DNA of 47,561 nt, taken from the NCBI RefSeq assembly GCF_019795155.1, contig NZ_JAILYN010000035.1, forward strand, positions 1 through 47,561, given 5' to 3'. A program made the translations under genes and the position numbers. Origin of the DNA: Marinobacterium arenosum. GTDB lineage: Bacteria; Pseudomonadota; Gammaproteobacteria; Pseudomonadales; Balneatricaceae. The first letter of the stretch is position 1. Every line of letters starts with the position of its first letter. Below, one piece after another: positions 36,030 through 45,456 of the stretch. The notes under the pieces are model-generated. The model saw only the letters and a program-made list of their open reading frames with translations. It searched no databases and had not been told where the DNA came from.

Positions 36030-37260
36030 AGGTTCCCCCCAAGGTTAGAAACTCGCCGGAGAGGCGCATATAGCTGATGCCGGCCCCGGGGGCCCGATGC
36101 AACCCGTCAATGACCGCCAGGGCGTATTTAAAGGGCACGCTTGCCACTTCCCAACTACCGGTCTTCAGCGTCTCGCCCGAGTCGAGTGCGCCTGGCGCCG
36201 GTGCAGGGTCGGTTGCGGAAACCGTTATCCCACCCAGCGGTTTCAATGCCGCACGAAGGTCCGCCCAGACGAGCTGGGCTTGTTGGGGATCCAGATGCGG
36301 GATGGCCGGGGGCGACTGCGGAATCGAGGCATCGAAATTCAATGACAGTATTCCGGACGTCGAGTCGTAAGATGCCTGAGCATCAAGCAATTGCGCCCAC
36401 CTGATGACCGGTGAAACAAGTCGTGCATGCTCGGTTGAATAGATCACCCTGCATTGACTGTAGTTGCAGCTAATGGATGCCAGATCCGCACCAAGCTTAT
36501 TGATCGGGACGCTCAGTGCACGCTGCAGGAAGGCTCCGCCCTGGATGCTGGGAATAGTACGGTAGTAGTCGGCAACCGCACTGCTATACAGGGAACGCGC
36601 CTGGGCCAAACGCGCGGCACGCTCTTCGGTATGGACCGGCTGCAGGTTCAGATAGAACGCAACAACGGCGCCAATGACCACTGAACCAATAGCCCCCAAA
36701 AGCAATTGGCGCTTCCGGGGCATGCCGCCGCTTCCGCAAAGCCTCGCAGACTGCAGAAGTTGCTGTTCCAGGTCACCGCCCGCGACGCCGGTCAGGCCGT
36801 CGACCAAACCGGCAACGTTGTCAAACATGTATACGCTGTCCTCCGGCACCAGCTGCTTCGCTTCGGCCAGCCGATTGCGCCACATCTCTCGGTCCGATTC
36901 TGTCGAGGTCGCGTGAAGGATGTCGCTACCAGCCTGCAATTCGCCATCTTTGATCAACGCATACCAAACCTGGTCGTTCGACAGTTGAACCAGAATCAGG
37001 GCATTTCTCAGCGAAGCACTGTGGCTGGCTCCATCGCCGCCGCAGGCAAGAACCAGAAGCGCCGCCAGGGAATACACCTCCACTCGGGCAACACGTTCAG
37101 GCACGGCGTAGACCCCCTTGGCCTTGCCAATCCGCGCGCTACGCAACCGGATATAACGTGGCGGACGCGGATTACGGCTGACTCGCTCACTCCAAGGTTT
37201 GATGGCCCCCAGAGCGAAGAGACGGCCATTCACCTCCTCAATATGCGATGCAAGGATCAT
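36016..37260 (-). CDS. pilO: Type IVb pilus protein PilO
   Basis: 414 residues from the ATG at 37260, four bases after the pilN stop. A cytosolic actin-like or ferredoxin-like N-terminal part (1-180) precedes one membrane helix (about 186-206, LLLGAIGSVVIGAVVAFYLNL) and a periplasmic region with several cysteines. The layout matches R64 PilO, which aligns the secretin with the inner membrane platform. Confidence 0.82.
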   Translation of the reverse strand: MILASHIEEVNGRLFALGAIKPWSERVSRNPRPPRYIRLRSARIGKAKGVYAVPERVARVEVYSLAALLVLACGGDGASHSASLRNALILVQLSNDQVWYALIKDGELQAGSDILHATSTESDREMWRNRLAEAKQLVPEDSVYMFDNVAGLVDGLTGVAGGDLEQQLLQSARLCGSGGMPRKRQLLLGAIGSVVIGAVVAFYLNLQPVHTEERAARLAQARSLYSSAVADYYRTIPSIQGGAFLQRALSVPINKLGADLASISCNYSQCRVIYSTEHARLVSPVIRWAQLLDAQASYDSTSGILSLNFDASIPQSPPAIPHLDPQQAQLVWADLRAALKPLGGITVSATDPAPAPGALDSGETLKTGSWEVASVPFKYALAVIDGLHRAPGAGISYMRLSGEFLTLGGTYAIQ

Positions 37261-37264
37261 CAGC

Positions 37265-38806
37265 CTACTCCACAATGTCAGCTGTGATGACCAGCACAGC
37301 CCGACGGCGTTCAAGCATTGCCTGGCTGTTGCCACCCAGGGCCTTGAAAGCCGGAGATGCCACGCCGGTTTCGGTCGATTCGGCGGTCACAACATGGAAA
37401 CCAGTCATAGCCATGGCCCCACCATTGCGAAGCCTGACCACTTGGGAGGTCGACCGATTGGCAGTTTCCGGCGTGGTGATACGGTTATTGCCGCTGACCT
37501 CCGACGGCAGGTCGATCAGCGAGGTCAGGGTTAGACCCAGCGTCAATACGATGTCGTCCCCGGTCACGAATGGATGGAGGTAGAGCGACAGGCCGGTATC
37601 GATCTCTCCCGGCTCCAGGGTGGATTGCACCAAGTCCGAGGATGCCGAGCTCGAGCCGGTCACGGACTTCAGGTATGCGATCCTGCGCGCCTGGGACAGA
37701 GTGACCGCCCGCCCGGACAGGGTCAGCAAGTCATTGGCGTACTCAACGGACAGTCCGTTCTCTTCTGCCAGGGCATCGAAGTCAACACGGGAGCCGGCAA
37801 ACTTGCTGGTCGGATTGATAACGGCGATCCCGCCAGAGATGGCACTGACAATGCCTGTGCCGGGACCGGATACATTCAGTTGCGTCTCGCCGTCGTTAAA
37901 AACCGCATCCCAGTCCAGGCCGAGTTCCGAGGACTCACTTGAATCATAGGTATAGAGGCGGACTTTCAGCAGTGCCTGGCGCATGATCCGCTTGCGTTCA
38001 TCCTCTATATAACGGCGGATGGCTGAAACATTGGCCGGTCGGTCACTGACCAGCAGCGTACCTGCTTCGGTAAGCTCGATTTTCGCCTCGTTCGTGGCCA
38101 GCGCCGCGACTCCGGTCAGGATGGAATGCCGTAGCTGATCGATGGATTTAAGTGTCGTCTTGAGCACCGTCGAGTCGATGTTCATTTCCAGGTCACGGTC
38201 GGTGTTCGGAATCGGCAGATCCAGTACCGCAGTTTCATAACGAAAGATTTCAAAACTTTTTTGCGCATCGAGGTACCGCCAAGACAACCCGAACTGACTG
38301 GTTATCGAATCCAGCACAGCTTCCACCATTTCCGACGATGCGAAACGGTAGCGAACCGCGGATGGAAAAGTTTGATCACCCGTTGAACGGGTAACAGCGC
38401 TTACGGCAATAGCCGTGCTGCTACCGGTAGAGTCGGTGACAGCCGTCGTGCTACCGCTATCGCCCCGAATTTCGTACACGTCCGCCGCTATATCCACCTT
38501 CATCTCAATGTAGGCGGATAATTGCGCCGCAAACTCCACTACGGTCTTGGGCTCGATCGCCTGCAGACCAGGCCCACCGAGCTGACGCTTCAGGATCAAT
38601 GGCTTATCGGCGCGAAGCTGACCGCGACCCAAATAAAGCCCGGCCTCACGCACCAAGCCAATATCCGCCTGAGGGGCATGCTGGCGGGTGGCATCGGTAT
38701 CCTCTTGCACAATGCTGTGTTGCTGATGGACCTTTTTCTGGATCGGAGTGCAGCCGATCACAAACAATGCGACAGCGATCAGCAACAGCCGGAAGTCTTT
38801 ATTCAT
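37265..38806 (-). CDS. pilN: Type IVb pilus secretin lipoprotein PilN
   Basis: Outer membrane pore for the pilus, 513 residues. The lipoprotein signal ends LFVIGC with the acylated cysteine at 19. N domains (about 90-260) include a secretin-associated segment with VSDRPANVSAIRRYI. The C-terminal secretin domain has SGNNRITTPETANRSTSQVV and a final VLVITADIV. GGGAG precedes the ATG. It starts 3 bases after the small lipoprotein gene. Confidence 0.9.
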   Translation of the reverse strand: MNKDFRLLLIAVALFVIGCTPIQKKVHQQHSIVQEDTDATRQHAPQADIGLVREAGLYLGRGQLRADKPLILKRQLGGPGLQAIEPKTVVEFAAQLSAYIEMKVDIAADVYEIRGDSGSTTAVTDSTGSSTAIAVSAVTRSTGDQTFPSAVRYRFASSEMVEAVLDSITSQFGLSWRYLDAQKSFEIFRYETAVLDLPIPNTDRDLEMNIDSTVLKTTLKSIDQLRHSILTGVAALATNEAKIELTEAGTLLVSDRPANVSAIRRYIEDERKRIMRQALLKVRLYTYDSSESSELGLDWDAVFNDGETQLNVSGPGTGIVSAISGGIAVINPTSKFAGSRVDFDALAEENGLSVEYANDLLTLSGRAVTLSQARRIAYLKSVTGSSSASSDLVQSTLEPGEIDTGLSLYLHPFVTGDDIVLTLGLTLTSLIDLPSEVSGNNRITTPETANRSTSQVVRLRNGGAMAMTGFHVVTAESTETGVASPAFKALGGNSQAMLERRRAVLVITADIVE

Positions 38807-38809
38807 CGT

Positions 38810-39259
38810 CTATCGCTCCCTTATCAGGATCGCATTGTCACGCTCGATTGCGCTGATCGTGGCGCCCTCCTTCTGGAAGGCGGTCACAATGATAGAAACG
38901 CAATCATGGTAAGACTCCGCCGTAATTTCCGCCGCCAGATCAACCATCAGGTCCCCCTGTGCCAGCCACACCAAAGTGCCGCTGTTATCTCGGGCAATCT
39001 GCTCCAGGTTGTGTTTCAACGAACCCGGAAAGACCTGGCAGTTCACCTTGGGACGTGACGGAACCGGCGCTTCCATGGATGCCGAAGTCGACTTGACCCT
39101 CTCGGCCAGCACCTGTGGGCTAGCCCTCGGCACTTCTTTGACAGGAAGGTACGGCTTTTCCTTAACCGCCACATCCATGTCGGCCGGCATACCCGTGCAG
39201 CCGGTCAAAGCGGCCAGCGCCAACGGCACTGCCATTAATAAGGCGGGGATGATGTTCAT
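38810..39259 (-). CDS. Lipoprotein with TcpQ/PilL-C-like domain
   Basis: 149 residues: a lipoprotein signal ending ALTGC, a proline-rich linker, then a C-terminal domain (about 75-149: LKHNLEQIARDNSGTLVWLA, ...ILIRER) of the TcpQ/PilL C-terminal type that attaches to secretins. It occupies the pilM position but looks like a second PilL. It starts within the upstream stop (TAATG), so translation is coupled. Confidence 0.7.
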   Translation of the reverse strand: MNIIPALLMAVPLALAALTGCTGMPADMDVAVKEKPYLPVKEVPRASPQVLAERVKSTSASMEAPVPSRPKVNCQVFPGSLKHNLEQIARDNSGTLVWLAQGDLMVDLAAEITAESYHDCVSIIVTAFQKEGATISAIERDNAILIRER

Positions 39260-40020
39260 TACACGTCCTTGTACACGATTAGATACGGTGGGGCCTGGTT
39301 TGCACGGGTCTCATACTTGAGTCCGATACCAGGCGGCAGAGCTTTGAAAAGGTATTGAATGGCGCCTTCGAAATTCTTAGCCTCGACACGCATCGGGCCC
39401 TGCACGATGAAGTCGGCGTCCTGAGCGCGCCAGACCAGGAACCAGCCTTCCTCTTTCGCCCAGTGCTCGATCTTCTGTTGCAGGTTGTCGCCGACCTCAA
39501 GCGGCCAGGCCCTTGTCGCTGCCGGCACTGGCGCAGTCCGCTGGGCCGAATCCGGAGCCGTCTCCGGTGTTGCCACGATGTTCGCCAAGCATCGTATATC
39601 GACCACCTTAGTGTACGATCGCCTGCGTTCGAGTTGCCGAGTCGCGTGGTAAAGACGGGTCTTTTCTGTAGCGATATCGGGATTCAGATATCCATGGTAT
39701 TCAGAAGTATTCGCATCGACCGCCGCCGGCACAGTGGCATAACCCGCCCAGAGTGTGACCACAGGCGTCTTGGAGTTCGAACAGATAGCTTGCTTGCTAA
39801 CATTAAACCTGATTTCGTAAGGGATCTGGCGATATTCACCAAAGGGCCGCAGTTTGATACTACCGTGCTCTGCGGCTTCATTACCGCTCCCGATATAAAC
39901 AAAACCAGGGCGCCCGATATCACCTTCGGCAACGGGCAGTATGACCGGTATCTCCGCGCTAGCCTCAATAAGTGTTGAGGCAAACAATGTGATACCGAAA
40001 CTGATCAGCCTTCCCTTCAT
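39259..40020 (-). CDS. pilL: PilL/TcpQ-domain pilus protein
   Basis: About 253 residues from the ATG at 40020 (MKGRLISFGITLFASTLIEA, a signal peptide). The first part has cysteines and a beta-rich segment; the C-terminal 80 residues (WPLEVGDNLQQKIEHWAKEE, then GWFLVWRAQDADFIVQGPM) match the TcpQ/PilL domain that helps secretin stability. It is the first pilus gene after virB11, across a 216-base gap. Confidence 0.75.
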   Translation of the reverse strand: MKGRLISFGITLFASTLIEASAEIPVILPVAEGDIGRPGFVYIGSGNEAAEHGSIKLRPFGEYRQIPYEIRFNVSKQAICSNSKTPVVTLWAGYATVPAAVDANTSEYHGYLNPDIATEKTRLYHATRQLERRRSYTKVVDIRCLANIVATPETAPDSAQRTAPVPAATRAWPLEVGDNLQQKIEHWAKEEGWFLVWRAQDADFIVQGPMRVEAKNFEGAIQYLFKALPPGIGLKYETRANQAPPYLIVYKDV

Positions 40021-40236
40021 TTTTGCTTCCGTCCATGTTGGAAACTTAAAGCGGCAACGTATGATGAGGGGCAACCATAAGCATGGTGTCCGTCTCCGTG
40101 CCCCCGTTTCCGCAATCTATACTCAATCCATTGATCATTCATTTACGGTCTGGCGATGATCAGAGCCCTCCTACTTGGAGCTCCTTACCACAAAGCCTTT
40201 TATCTGCTAGTTACAAGCCAACAACCCAGCCCCTCT
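40021..40236 (-). other. Gap between virB11 and the first pilus gene
   Basis: This 216-base gap is the longest break in the module and separates the translocation genes from the pilus genes. No clear terminator or consensus promoter is visible; TTGTAA followed by GATAAA on the minus strand near 40205-40220 is only a weak promoter hint. Confidence 0.3.
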
Positions 40237-41265
40237 TTAAACCATCTGCCGTCTTTGAGACTCGGGATCATAGAAAATTTCCGTGATCATGCGGCGACCG
40301 CCGACGTTCTTGATCTGCACGATGATATCGACACACATCAATAGCAGCTGTTTGATATCCGCCCGGCTCATGCTGTGACCACTGGCCGACTCCTTCAGGA
40401 ACAACACCAACTGCTCCATGGCAAGCCGCGCGCTGTTAGCATGCATCGAGGTAATCGATCCGGGGTGCCCACTGTTCACGTTGCGAAGGTAGTAGAAAGC
40501 TTCATCTCCTCGGATCAACTCCGCGAGAAAGATCCGATCAGGCTTCATTCGCAGACTACATTCCAGCAAGTGCTGCTGTGTAGTGTTCGCCACACCCTGT
40601 CCACCTGCGCTATAAAACAGACTGACCGCATTGGGGTGTGTTTTGTATAGCCCCAGTTCGTCGACATTCTCGATGCTCAGCAGGCGCTCACCTTCAGGCA
40701 CCAGACTCAGCAACGACTTCATCAACGTGGTCTTGCCTGAGCCGGTCGAGCCGGAAATAATGATATTTTTCTTGGCCCGTACCGCCAATTCCAGAAAGGC
40801 CCGGAACTGCCGCCTTTTCTTCAGGGCCAACAGATCTCGTTCGGTCGACGACAGCTCTGTTGAAAAGTCGACACATTCGTCAAAGGCGCCGGCCTTTTCA
40901 TAGTCGTCCAGCGTTATACGAACATCGGACGGCTTGCGGATCGTCAAGCTGACCGTGCCTGCGCGTGTCGCCGGAGGAATCACCACCTGGATACGCTCGC
41001 CCCCGGGCAGAGTCGCCGACATCAGCGGCTCCTGCTCATCCAGCCTCTGCTGTGAAAACGTCGCTATCAGCTTGGCAAGTTGTCGACAATAGTCGAAAGT
41101 GATTTCCGGTACCGCATGATGTTTCCAACCGTCGGCCCCCTCAATCACCACTTCACCAGGCTGGTTGATGCACACCTCGGTGTTCCGCGACTCAAGGAGG
41201 AAGGGACGCAACTGCTCCAGGTATTCCAGCAGTGGAGCTGAATTACTTGATAAGTTCGAGGTCAT
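40237..41265 (-). CDS. virB11: VirB11-type T4SS ATPase
   Basis: Cytosolic hexameric ATPase that powers type IV secretion with VirB4, 342 residues. The N-terminal domain is followed by Walker A SGSTGSGKTT (171-180), the His box region (PGSITSMHANSARLA) and a RIFLAELIRGDEAF Walker B stretch. The ATG follows AGGGGGGTAT and overlaps virB10 by 23 bases. Confidence 0.95.
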   Translation of the reverse strand: MTSNLSSNSAPLLEYLEQLRPFLLESRNTEVCINQPGEVVIEGADGWKHHAVPEITFDYCRQLAKLIATFSQQRLDEQEPLMSATLPGGERIQVVIPPATRAGTVSLTIRKPSDVRITLDDYEKAGAFDECVDFSTELSSTERDLLALKKRRQFRAFLELAVRAKKNIIISGSTGSGKTTLMKSLLSLVPEGERLLSIENVDELGLYKTHPNAVSLFYSAGGQGVANTTQQHLLECSLRMKPDRIFLAELIRGDEAFYYLRNVNSGHPGSITSMHANSARLAMEQLVLFLKESASGHSMSRADIKQLLLMCVDIIVQIKNVGGRRMITEIFYDPESQRRQMV

Positions 41266-42436
41266 ATACCCCCCTGAAATCTAAGTCGCGGGCAACGAAA
41301 ATGCTGATGTGCTCCCCTGGGTTCTTATACAGGGTGGGTGGAATATTGATTGAGTTTTCCAAAGCGATGCTGGCGGCATTTTGGGCGGCATCCCGCGTAC
41401 CATCGAAAGAAATGGTATCGCCCTCTTTGTCCTGTGACTTGTTGCTCAGGTATGTGCCGAAATCATCAACCAGGCTTAACAGGATCGCCCCACCGAACCG
41501 ATCCCAAAAGTGGTTGTCGAGATATCCTTCATGACCGGACCGACCGAGGGGGTCGGTACCTGGTGAGTCCAGTTCTACCAACACTCCGTTGGGCGTTTCG
41601 GCCCGATTCCAAAGAACGAAGATCCTGGCCCGGCCCCGCTCCATGCCCCCCTGATACTGACCCGTGATCCGGGTGCCTCGTTCAAGTAACAGCACCTTGC
41701 CATCCGTGCTGTAGACATTTCGTGTAAGACGACAACTGGTCATGCCAGCCAGATCGCTACTGATCGCGGTTTCCAAGGCGCAATCCAGAAAGCTTCCGCG
41801 AGTAATAAAAAAGCTGCGCTGTTTCATAAGCGAGGCCCTGTTCCCGGATATCCGTACAGGCTGCAACTTGGGTTGCAGACCATCTAAATCGGATGCCTCT
41901 TGCACGCCGAAGGGTGAACCGGGTGACTGATTTTGCGCCGCAATGATCCGCTGGGTTTGCTCTTCTGCGGATAACCTCAGCAAATCCTCTTTGTCGGAGT
42001 TACCTGGAGCTCCATACACCAACAGGGAACCGGCCAGCTTACGTTCCTTTGAATTTGCCGATTCATCTGTGTTCTCATCTTCATAATACCTTGGCGGTGA
42101 CACCCTTTCGCCAGTTCCGGCCACCGGCATTGCCGGCAATATGGTTTCAGGGGGGGATTCAAAGTGCAGTGATGCTGGAGGGGCCGGAGGTGGTGGCAAT
42201 GGTGGCAGATTATTTTTCACCACAGCACGCTTTTTGCCGGTACCCTGTTCATCCTTTGGTTCATCACCACTAAAACCGCCGTTCACGGCAACCAAACCAA
42301 CAGCCGCCACGATCAGCAAAGCTACCAAGGCAACTCTAGAGCCAACTCCTGCGTGGCCACGGCGATGGGGATTAACGGCCGGAAGGCCGCGCTCGCCATC
42401 GACAATACCATCCCGTTTCACTCCATCCTGACTCAT
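41243..42436 (-). CDS. virB10: VirB10-type T4SS scaffold protein
   Basis: Spans both membranes in the core complex and senses energy, 397 residues. A cytosolic N-terminus is followed by one helix (about 33-51, RVALVALLIVAAVGLVAVNG), a proline-rich linker (NNLPPLPPPPAPPASL) and the TrbI/VirB10 beta-barrel domain with SGNRASLMKQRSFFITRGSF and LLLERGTRITGQYQGGM. The ATGA start overlaps virB9 by 4 bases. Confidence 0.95.
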   Translation of the reverse strand: MSQDGVKRDGIVDGERGLPAVNPHRRGHAGVGSRVALVALLIVAAVGLVAVNGGFSGDEPKDEQGTGKKRAVVKNNLPPLPPPPAPPASLHFESPPETILPAMPVAGTGERVSPPRYYEDENTDESANSKERKLAGSLLVYGAPGNSDKEDLLRLSAEEQTQRIIAAQNQSPGSPFGVQEASDLDGLQPKLQPVRISGNRASLMKQRSFFITRGSFLDCALETAISSDLAGMTSCRLTRNVYSTDGKVLLLERGTRITGQYQGGMERGRARIFVLWNRAETPNGVLVELDSPGTDPLGRSGHEGYLDNHFWDRFGGAILLSLVDDFGTYLSNKSQDKEGDTISFDGTRDAAQNAASIALENSINIPPTLYKNPGEHISIFVARDLDFRGVYDLELIK

Positions 42437-43269
42437 CTGTTTTCTTCCTTGATAACCCGCTTGAGGTCCGGTGATGTAGTGCCGGTGGGATTACTGAATC
42501 CGTTTGGATCAAACGACTTATTGAAAATGCCGGCTACAGCAGAGCCTTTGCGCAGCACCAAAACGGGAGCCACACGATGAACAACCAAGGTATCGCCTTC
42601 TACATGGCTGTTGACCAGGCTTTCACTACCGTCCTCATGTTCAAGGTAGACAGCCGGCATTTCCCGATTGTTGTGGAAGGCCAAATAGGTAAAGCGACCA
42701 TCATCGAAGGCCTGTACTGGGGACACTTCATCCGAGCCTTGCACCCAATAGTTCCAATTGTGCGGCACCGGAGGTGGAGGGGTTTTCAAGGCGGCCTGAA
42801 GCTCTACTTTCTCAGCCTTACGAATGGCTTCATCAGCTTCCTCTTTCGGGTAGCGGAAGTTAATCTGAAAATACATATTGGAGGGCTCTGGTTTCGCGCC
42901 ACCCCCTGCCCAATTCGCACTCAATTCGAAGTTATAGGTCCTCCGGTCCGTCAGTACTGTCATATTGGTCTGCGCATCTAGTGCTTTAGGCTTCAGGAAA
43001 ATGTGATTGTTGACCGGAGCCACCTGCCAAGCCGCATCATCACCAATGGCAATCTGCTGCACGCTTTCGGCCGAACTCAGCTGAATATGAGTTGAGTAGC
43101 CATAATGACCGACCAGCTTCACCACTTCTGCCGCGTTGTAGTCGATAAACTTGACCCGTTCGTCGTAGGGCCCCCCCTCGGGATCTTCCAGAGCAGCCGT
43201 CAGGCTTGGCCGGCAAGTCAAAAACAAACCCAGGCAAAGGGCATTGGCAATTCGCAGGTAACCACTCAT
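42433..43269 (-). CDS. virB9: VirB9-type T4SS outer membrane complex protein
   Basis: About 278 residues from the ATG at 43269, four bases after the virB8 stop. A signal peptide (about 1-24) precedes an N-terminal beta domain (DERVKFIDYNAAEVVKLVGH) and a C-terminal domain (WNYWVQGSDEVSPVQAFDDG, later VAPVLVLRKGSAVAGIFN). It forms the core complex with VirB7 and VirB10. Confidence 0.94.
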   Translation of the reverse strand: MSGYLRIANALCLGLFLTCRPSLTAALEDPEGGPYDERVKFIDYNAAEVVKLVGHYGYSTHIQLSSAESVQQIAIGDDAAWQVAPVNNHIFLKPKALDAQTNMTVLTDRRTYNFELSANWAGGGAKPEPSNMYFQINFRYPKEEADEAIRKAEKVELQAALKTPPPPVPHNWNYWVQGSDEVSPVQAFDDGRFTYLAFHNNREMPAVYLEHEDGSESLVNSHVEGDTLVVHRVAPVLVLRKGSAVAGIFNKSFDPNGFSNPTGTTSPDLKRVIKEENR

Positions 43270-43273
43270 CGAA

Positions 43274-43969
43274 TCACCCACCCAGAACCGTTTCGGGGTC
43301 ATTGCGATAATCCCTTACCTGAAAGCCCAGCGGATTGACCAACCGATCACTCTCTCCAATCGGTGCCTGGATATACGTAAAAGGCACAGTAGCTACCCAG
43401 TGGCTAGCCGGTGATTGCTGGCCCGCTCGTTCCACCTTTTTGGTATACCGAATTAGCGCCACCTGAGGACTGATAAAACTGATGTTCTTGATACTTACAT
43501 CTACCCGAGCAGTATCGCCATATAGAGCGATGGGGGCCGAGGGGTTGCGGCGAGGGTCTGTGTATTCCGCATATACCTGAGCGGTGGCAGCATCCGACAT
43601 CAGCCCTACAACACGACGATCATAATCGCGGGTTTCCGGGAGGTACCGCTCACGATGCTGAATATACTTACTGAGAAAGTACTTGTTTACCACTTCATCG
43701 TAGTTGGCTTGTCCATCTTGAAGCGCTTGTACTATATCGACAATACCCGTGCTCTGATCAACTCGGATAACGAAAGGTTCGACGCTTTTCAACGGCGTGA
43801 GAGCTGCCACTGCACCAACAGCGACGAAGGCTACCAGGCAGGCGGTCACAGCGATACGCCAAGCCCTTCTCTCCGAAGTCCTTAAGCGTGTAGTTATATC
43901 CCGCTCCCAGCCATTTGCTTCATCAAAATATCGGCGTTCCAGTTCGGCCGCACTTATTTTATCTGTCAT
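43274..43969 (-). CDS. virB8: VirB8-type T4SS inner membrane protein
   Basis: 231 residues from the ATG at 43969 (MTDKISAAELERRYFDEANG); the frame extends upstream but this is the typical VirB8 start. One membrane helix (about 37-57) precedes a periplasmic NTF2-like domain (QANYDEVVNKYFLSKYIQHR...). It assembles the inner membrane part of the channel. Confidence 0.94.
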   Translation of the reverse strand: MTDKISAAELERRYFDEANGWERDITTRLRTSERRAWRIAVTACLVAFVAVGAVAALTPLKSVEPFVIRVDQSTGIVDIVQALQDGQANYDEVVNKYFLSKYIQHRERYLPETRDYDRRVVGLMSDAATAQVYAEYTDPRRNPSAPIALYGDTARVDVSIKNISFISPQVALIRYTKKVERAGQQSPASHWVATVPFTYIQAPIGESDRLVNPLGFQVRDYRNDPETVLGG

Positions 43970-43991
43970 GAAAGCGTCCTTGCGTATCACC

Positions 43992-44198
43992 CTATGGTTG
44001 TACCTGAATACCATAAAGTCTTGGAGTAGTGTCCATGTTTATTGATCGAAATCCCCCATTGTTTGTAATGGGGATCATACCGGGATTGATGGGCCTCATG
44101 CCTCTTTTATCATCCATATACGTAGGAACTGACGGCGCGTTGGAGCATGCCGCCAAACTAAACACGAGTAGCAGGATCGAATATTGTGATAGTTTCAT
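43992..44198 (-). CDS. virB7: VirB7-type small lipoprotein
   Basis: 68 residues with a lipoprotein signal (MKLSQYSILLLVFSLAAC, cysteine 18) and a Pro/Gly/Asn-rich mature part ending YGIQVQP. Size, lipobox and place between virB6 and virB8 identify it as the outer membrane anchor partner of VirB9. A short gap (22 bases) separates it from virB8. Confidence 0.85.
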   Translation of the reverse strand: MKLSQYSILLLVFSLAACSNAPSVPTYMDDKRGMRPINPGMIPITNNGGFRSINMDTTPRLYGIQVQP

Positions 44199-44322
44199 GT
44201 CACTCCTTTACCCGGTCAAAACCCATCTCCCAAAAACCAATATCACCCATATATGCTCTCAATTAATAAGCAATTGACTCGCCATTTAGGTATGCCGTGT
44301 AGGGCTACCCACTACTAAGAGG

Positions 44323-45381
44323 TCATGATTTGGATATACCGTTACCGCCGAATACTTTTTGATAAGCTTTCCCGGCAGCTTTGAAGGGTACGACGGCGGC
44401 CTTAGCATCCTCCCTGACACCCTGCTTAATGCCCTGATAGCTTTTTTGTACGTTTGCTGGTCGCATTCCATTTGCAGCTCGCCCTAGCCTCCGTGTAGCT
44501 CCGCCCAACCTTTGGGCTAAATCGGTAAATGCTCCTTGTGACGTTAGCGATATACCACCTGCCAATGCCGATGAAATTTGCGGCACTTGGCGAAGCACCA
44601 AGATATTTATAATCGATAAAATCGCCAACGCGACTGTGTCTTCCAAGCCGATATTACCGGACTCGGTAAGCTTGTTGAGGTAAGTGCTAAACATAGACAA
44701 CAGGAGCTTCAGCACACCAATTGCAAGAACCGCCACCAAGCCAAAATTCATAACTTGGCCAAGCCAAGACTCAAAAAATCGCTTGCTCGATTCGAATAGG
44801 ATCATGGCTATGAATAGCGGCCCAACTGCCAATAAAATAGCCAGTGCTATTTTTGACATTAGCAGCAAGTATCCCGCATAAGCAGTTAGGAGGGCGATTG
44901 CTGCAAAAATAATCAGTGCAACAAAGTACATACCAAAGTCACCATTCCCCCAAATAGCGCCTTTTTCCCAAGCATTAAGGCCTAACCTAAAGCCCATAGT
45001 CGCCATATTATCCAGCATCGTGCGTGACGACTCTGAACTTTCCGATTCCAGTGCAGGTAGAGACGAGGCTGCATCTCCAATTATTTCCGCTATCTGATCC
45101 GGCCCTTTATAGAAGGCATCAACAACCAAACTATTATATTGACCGACGGTTAGAGCAAGCTCTACGATAAAGCCGACCTTGATGACCCTCAACATTCCGT
45201 CTTTTACTGTTTCCTGGATAGCACCGCGGATGTGAGCGATACCCCAAAAGACCACGAAAATTATCAACAGGCTGCGGAACATTGGAGTAAACCAGGTAAT
45301 CAGAGCCTGGGTCGAGACCAATATGTAGTCATGTGTTAAATTGTCAACATTGGCAAACAAGTCGGTGAAAGTATAGAACAT
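44323..45381 (-). CDS. virB6: VirB6-type polytopic T4SS protein
   Basis: 352 residues with at least six hydrophobic segments and the VirB6/TrbL pattern; LALAGGISL-like (SALAGGISL) is followed by a cytosolic Arg/Gly/Ala-rich tail (after about 285). It forms part of the inner membrane channel. Base composition is clearly more AT-rich here than in the pilus genes. A 124-base AT-rich gap separates it from virB7 and a 75-base gap with a perfect palindrome precedes it. Confidence 0.92.
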   Translation of the reverse strand: MFYTFTDLFANVDNLTHDYILVSTQALITWFTPMFRSLLIIFVVFWGIAHIRGAIQETVKDGMLRVIKVGFIVELALTVGQYNSLVVDAFYKGPDQIAEIIGDAASSLPALESESSESSRTMLDNMATMGFRLGLNAWEKGAIWGNGDFGMYFVALIIFAAIALLTAYAGYLLLMSKIALAILLAVGPLFIAMILFESSKRFFESWLGQVMNFGLVAVLAIGVLKLLLSMFSTYLNKLTESGNIGLEDTVALAILSIINILVLRQVPQISSALAGGISLTSQGAFTDLAQRLGGATRRLGRAANGMRPANVQKSYQGIKQGVREDAKAAVVPFKAAGKAYQKVFGGNGISKS

Positions 45382-45413
45382 AGAAGCACCTGATTGCTGC
45401 TATTAAGGCTGTA

Positions 45414-45441
45414 GATGAACTTCGTACGTACGAAGTTCATC
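45414..45441. repeat. Perfect 28-bp palindrome between virB5 and virB6
   Basis: GATGAACTTCGTAC followed immediately by its reverse complement GTACGAAGTTCATC, 14+14 with no spacer. It sits 32 bases upstream of the virB6 start and 15 bases after the virB5 stop. As RNA it folds to a 12-bp stem with a TACG-type loop; as DNA it could be a dimer-binding operator. No T-run follows on either strand. Confidence 0.9.
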
Positions 45442-45456
45442 GACTGCTCTCAGTGG

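Noticed and set aside
36721-36760. Second GEMM-like motif (CGCAAAGCC)
   Set aside because: It lies inside pilO, lacks the GGCAAACC block and the tetraloop receptor, and is explained as coding sequence.
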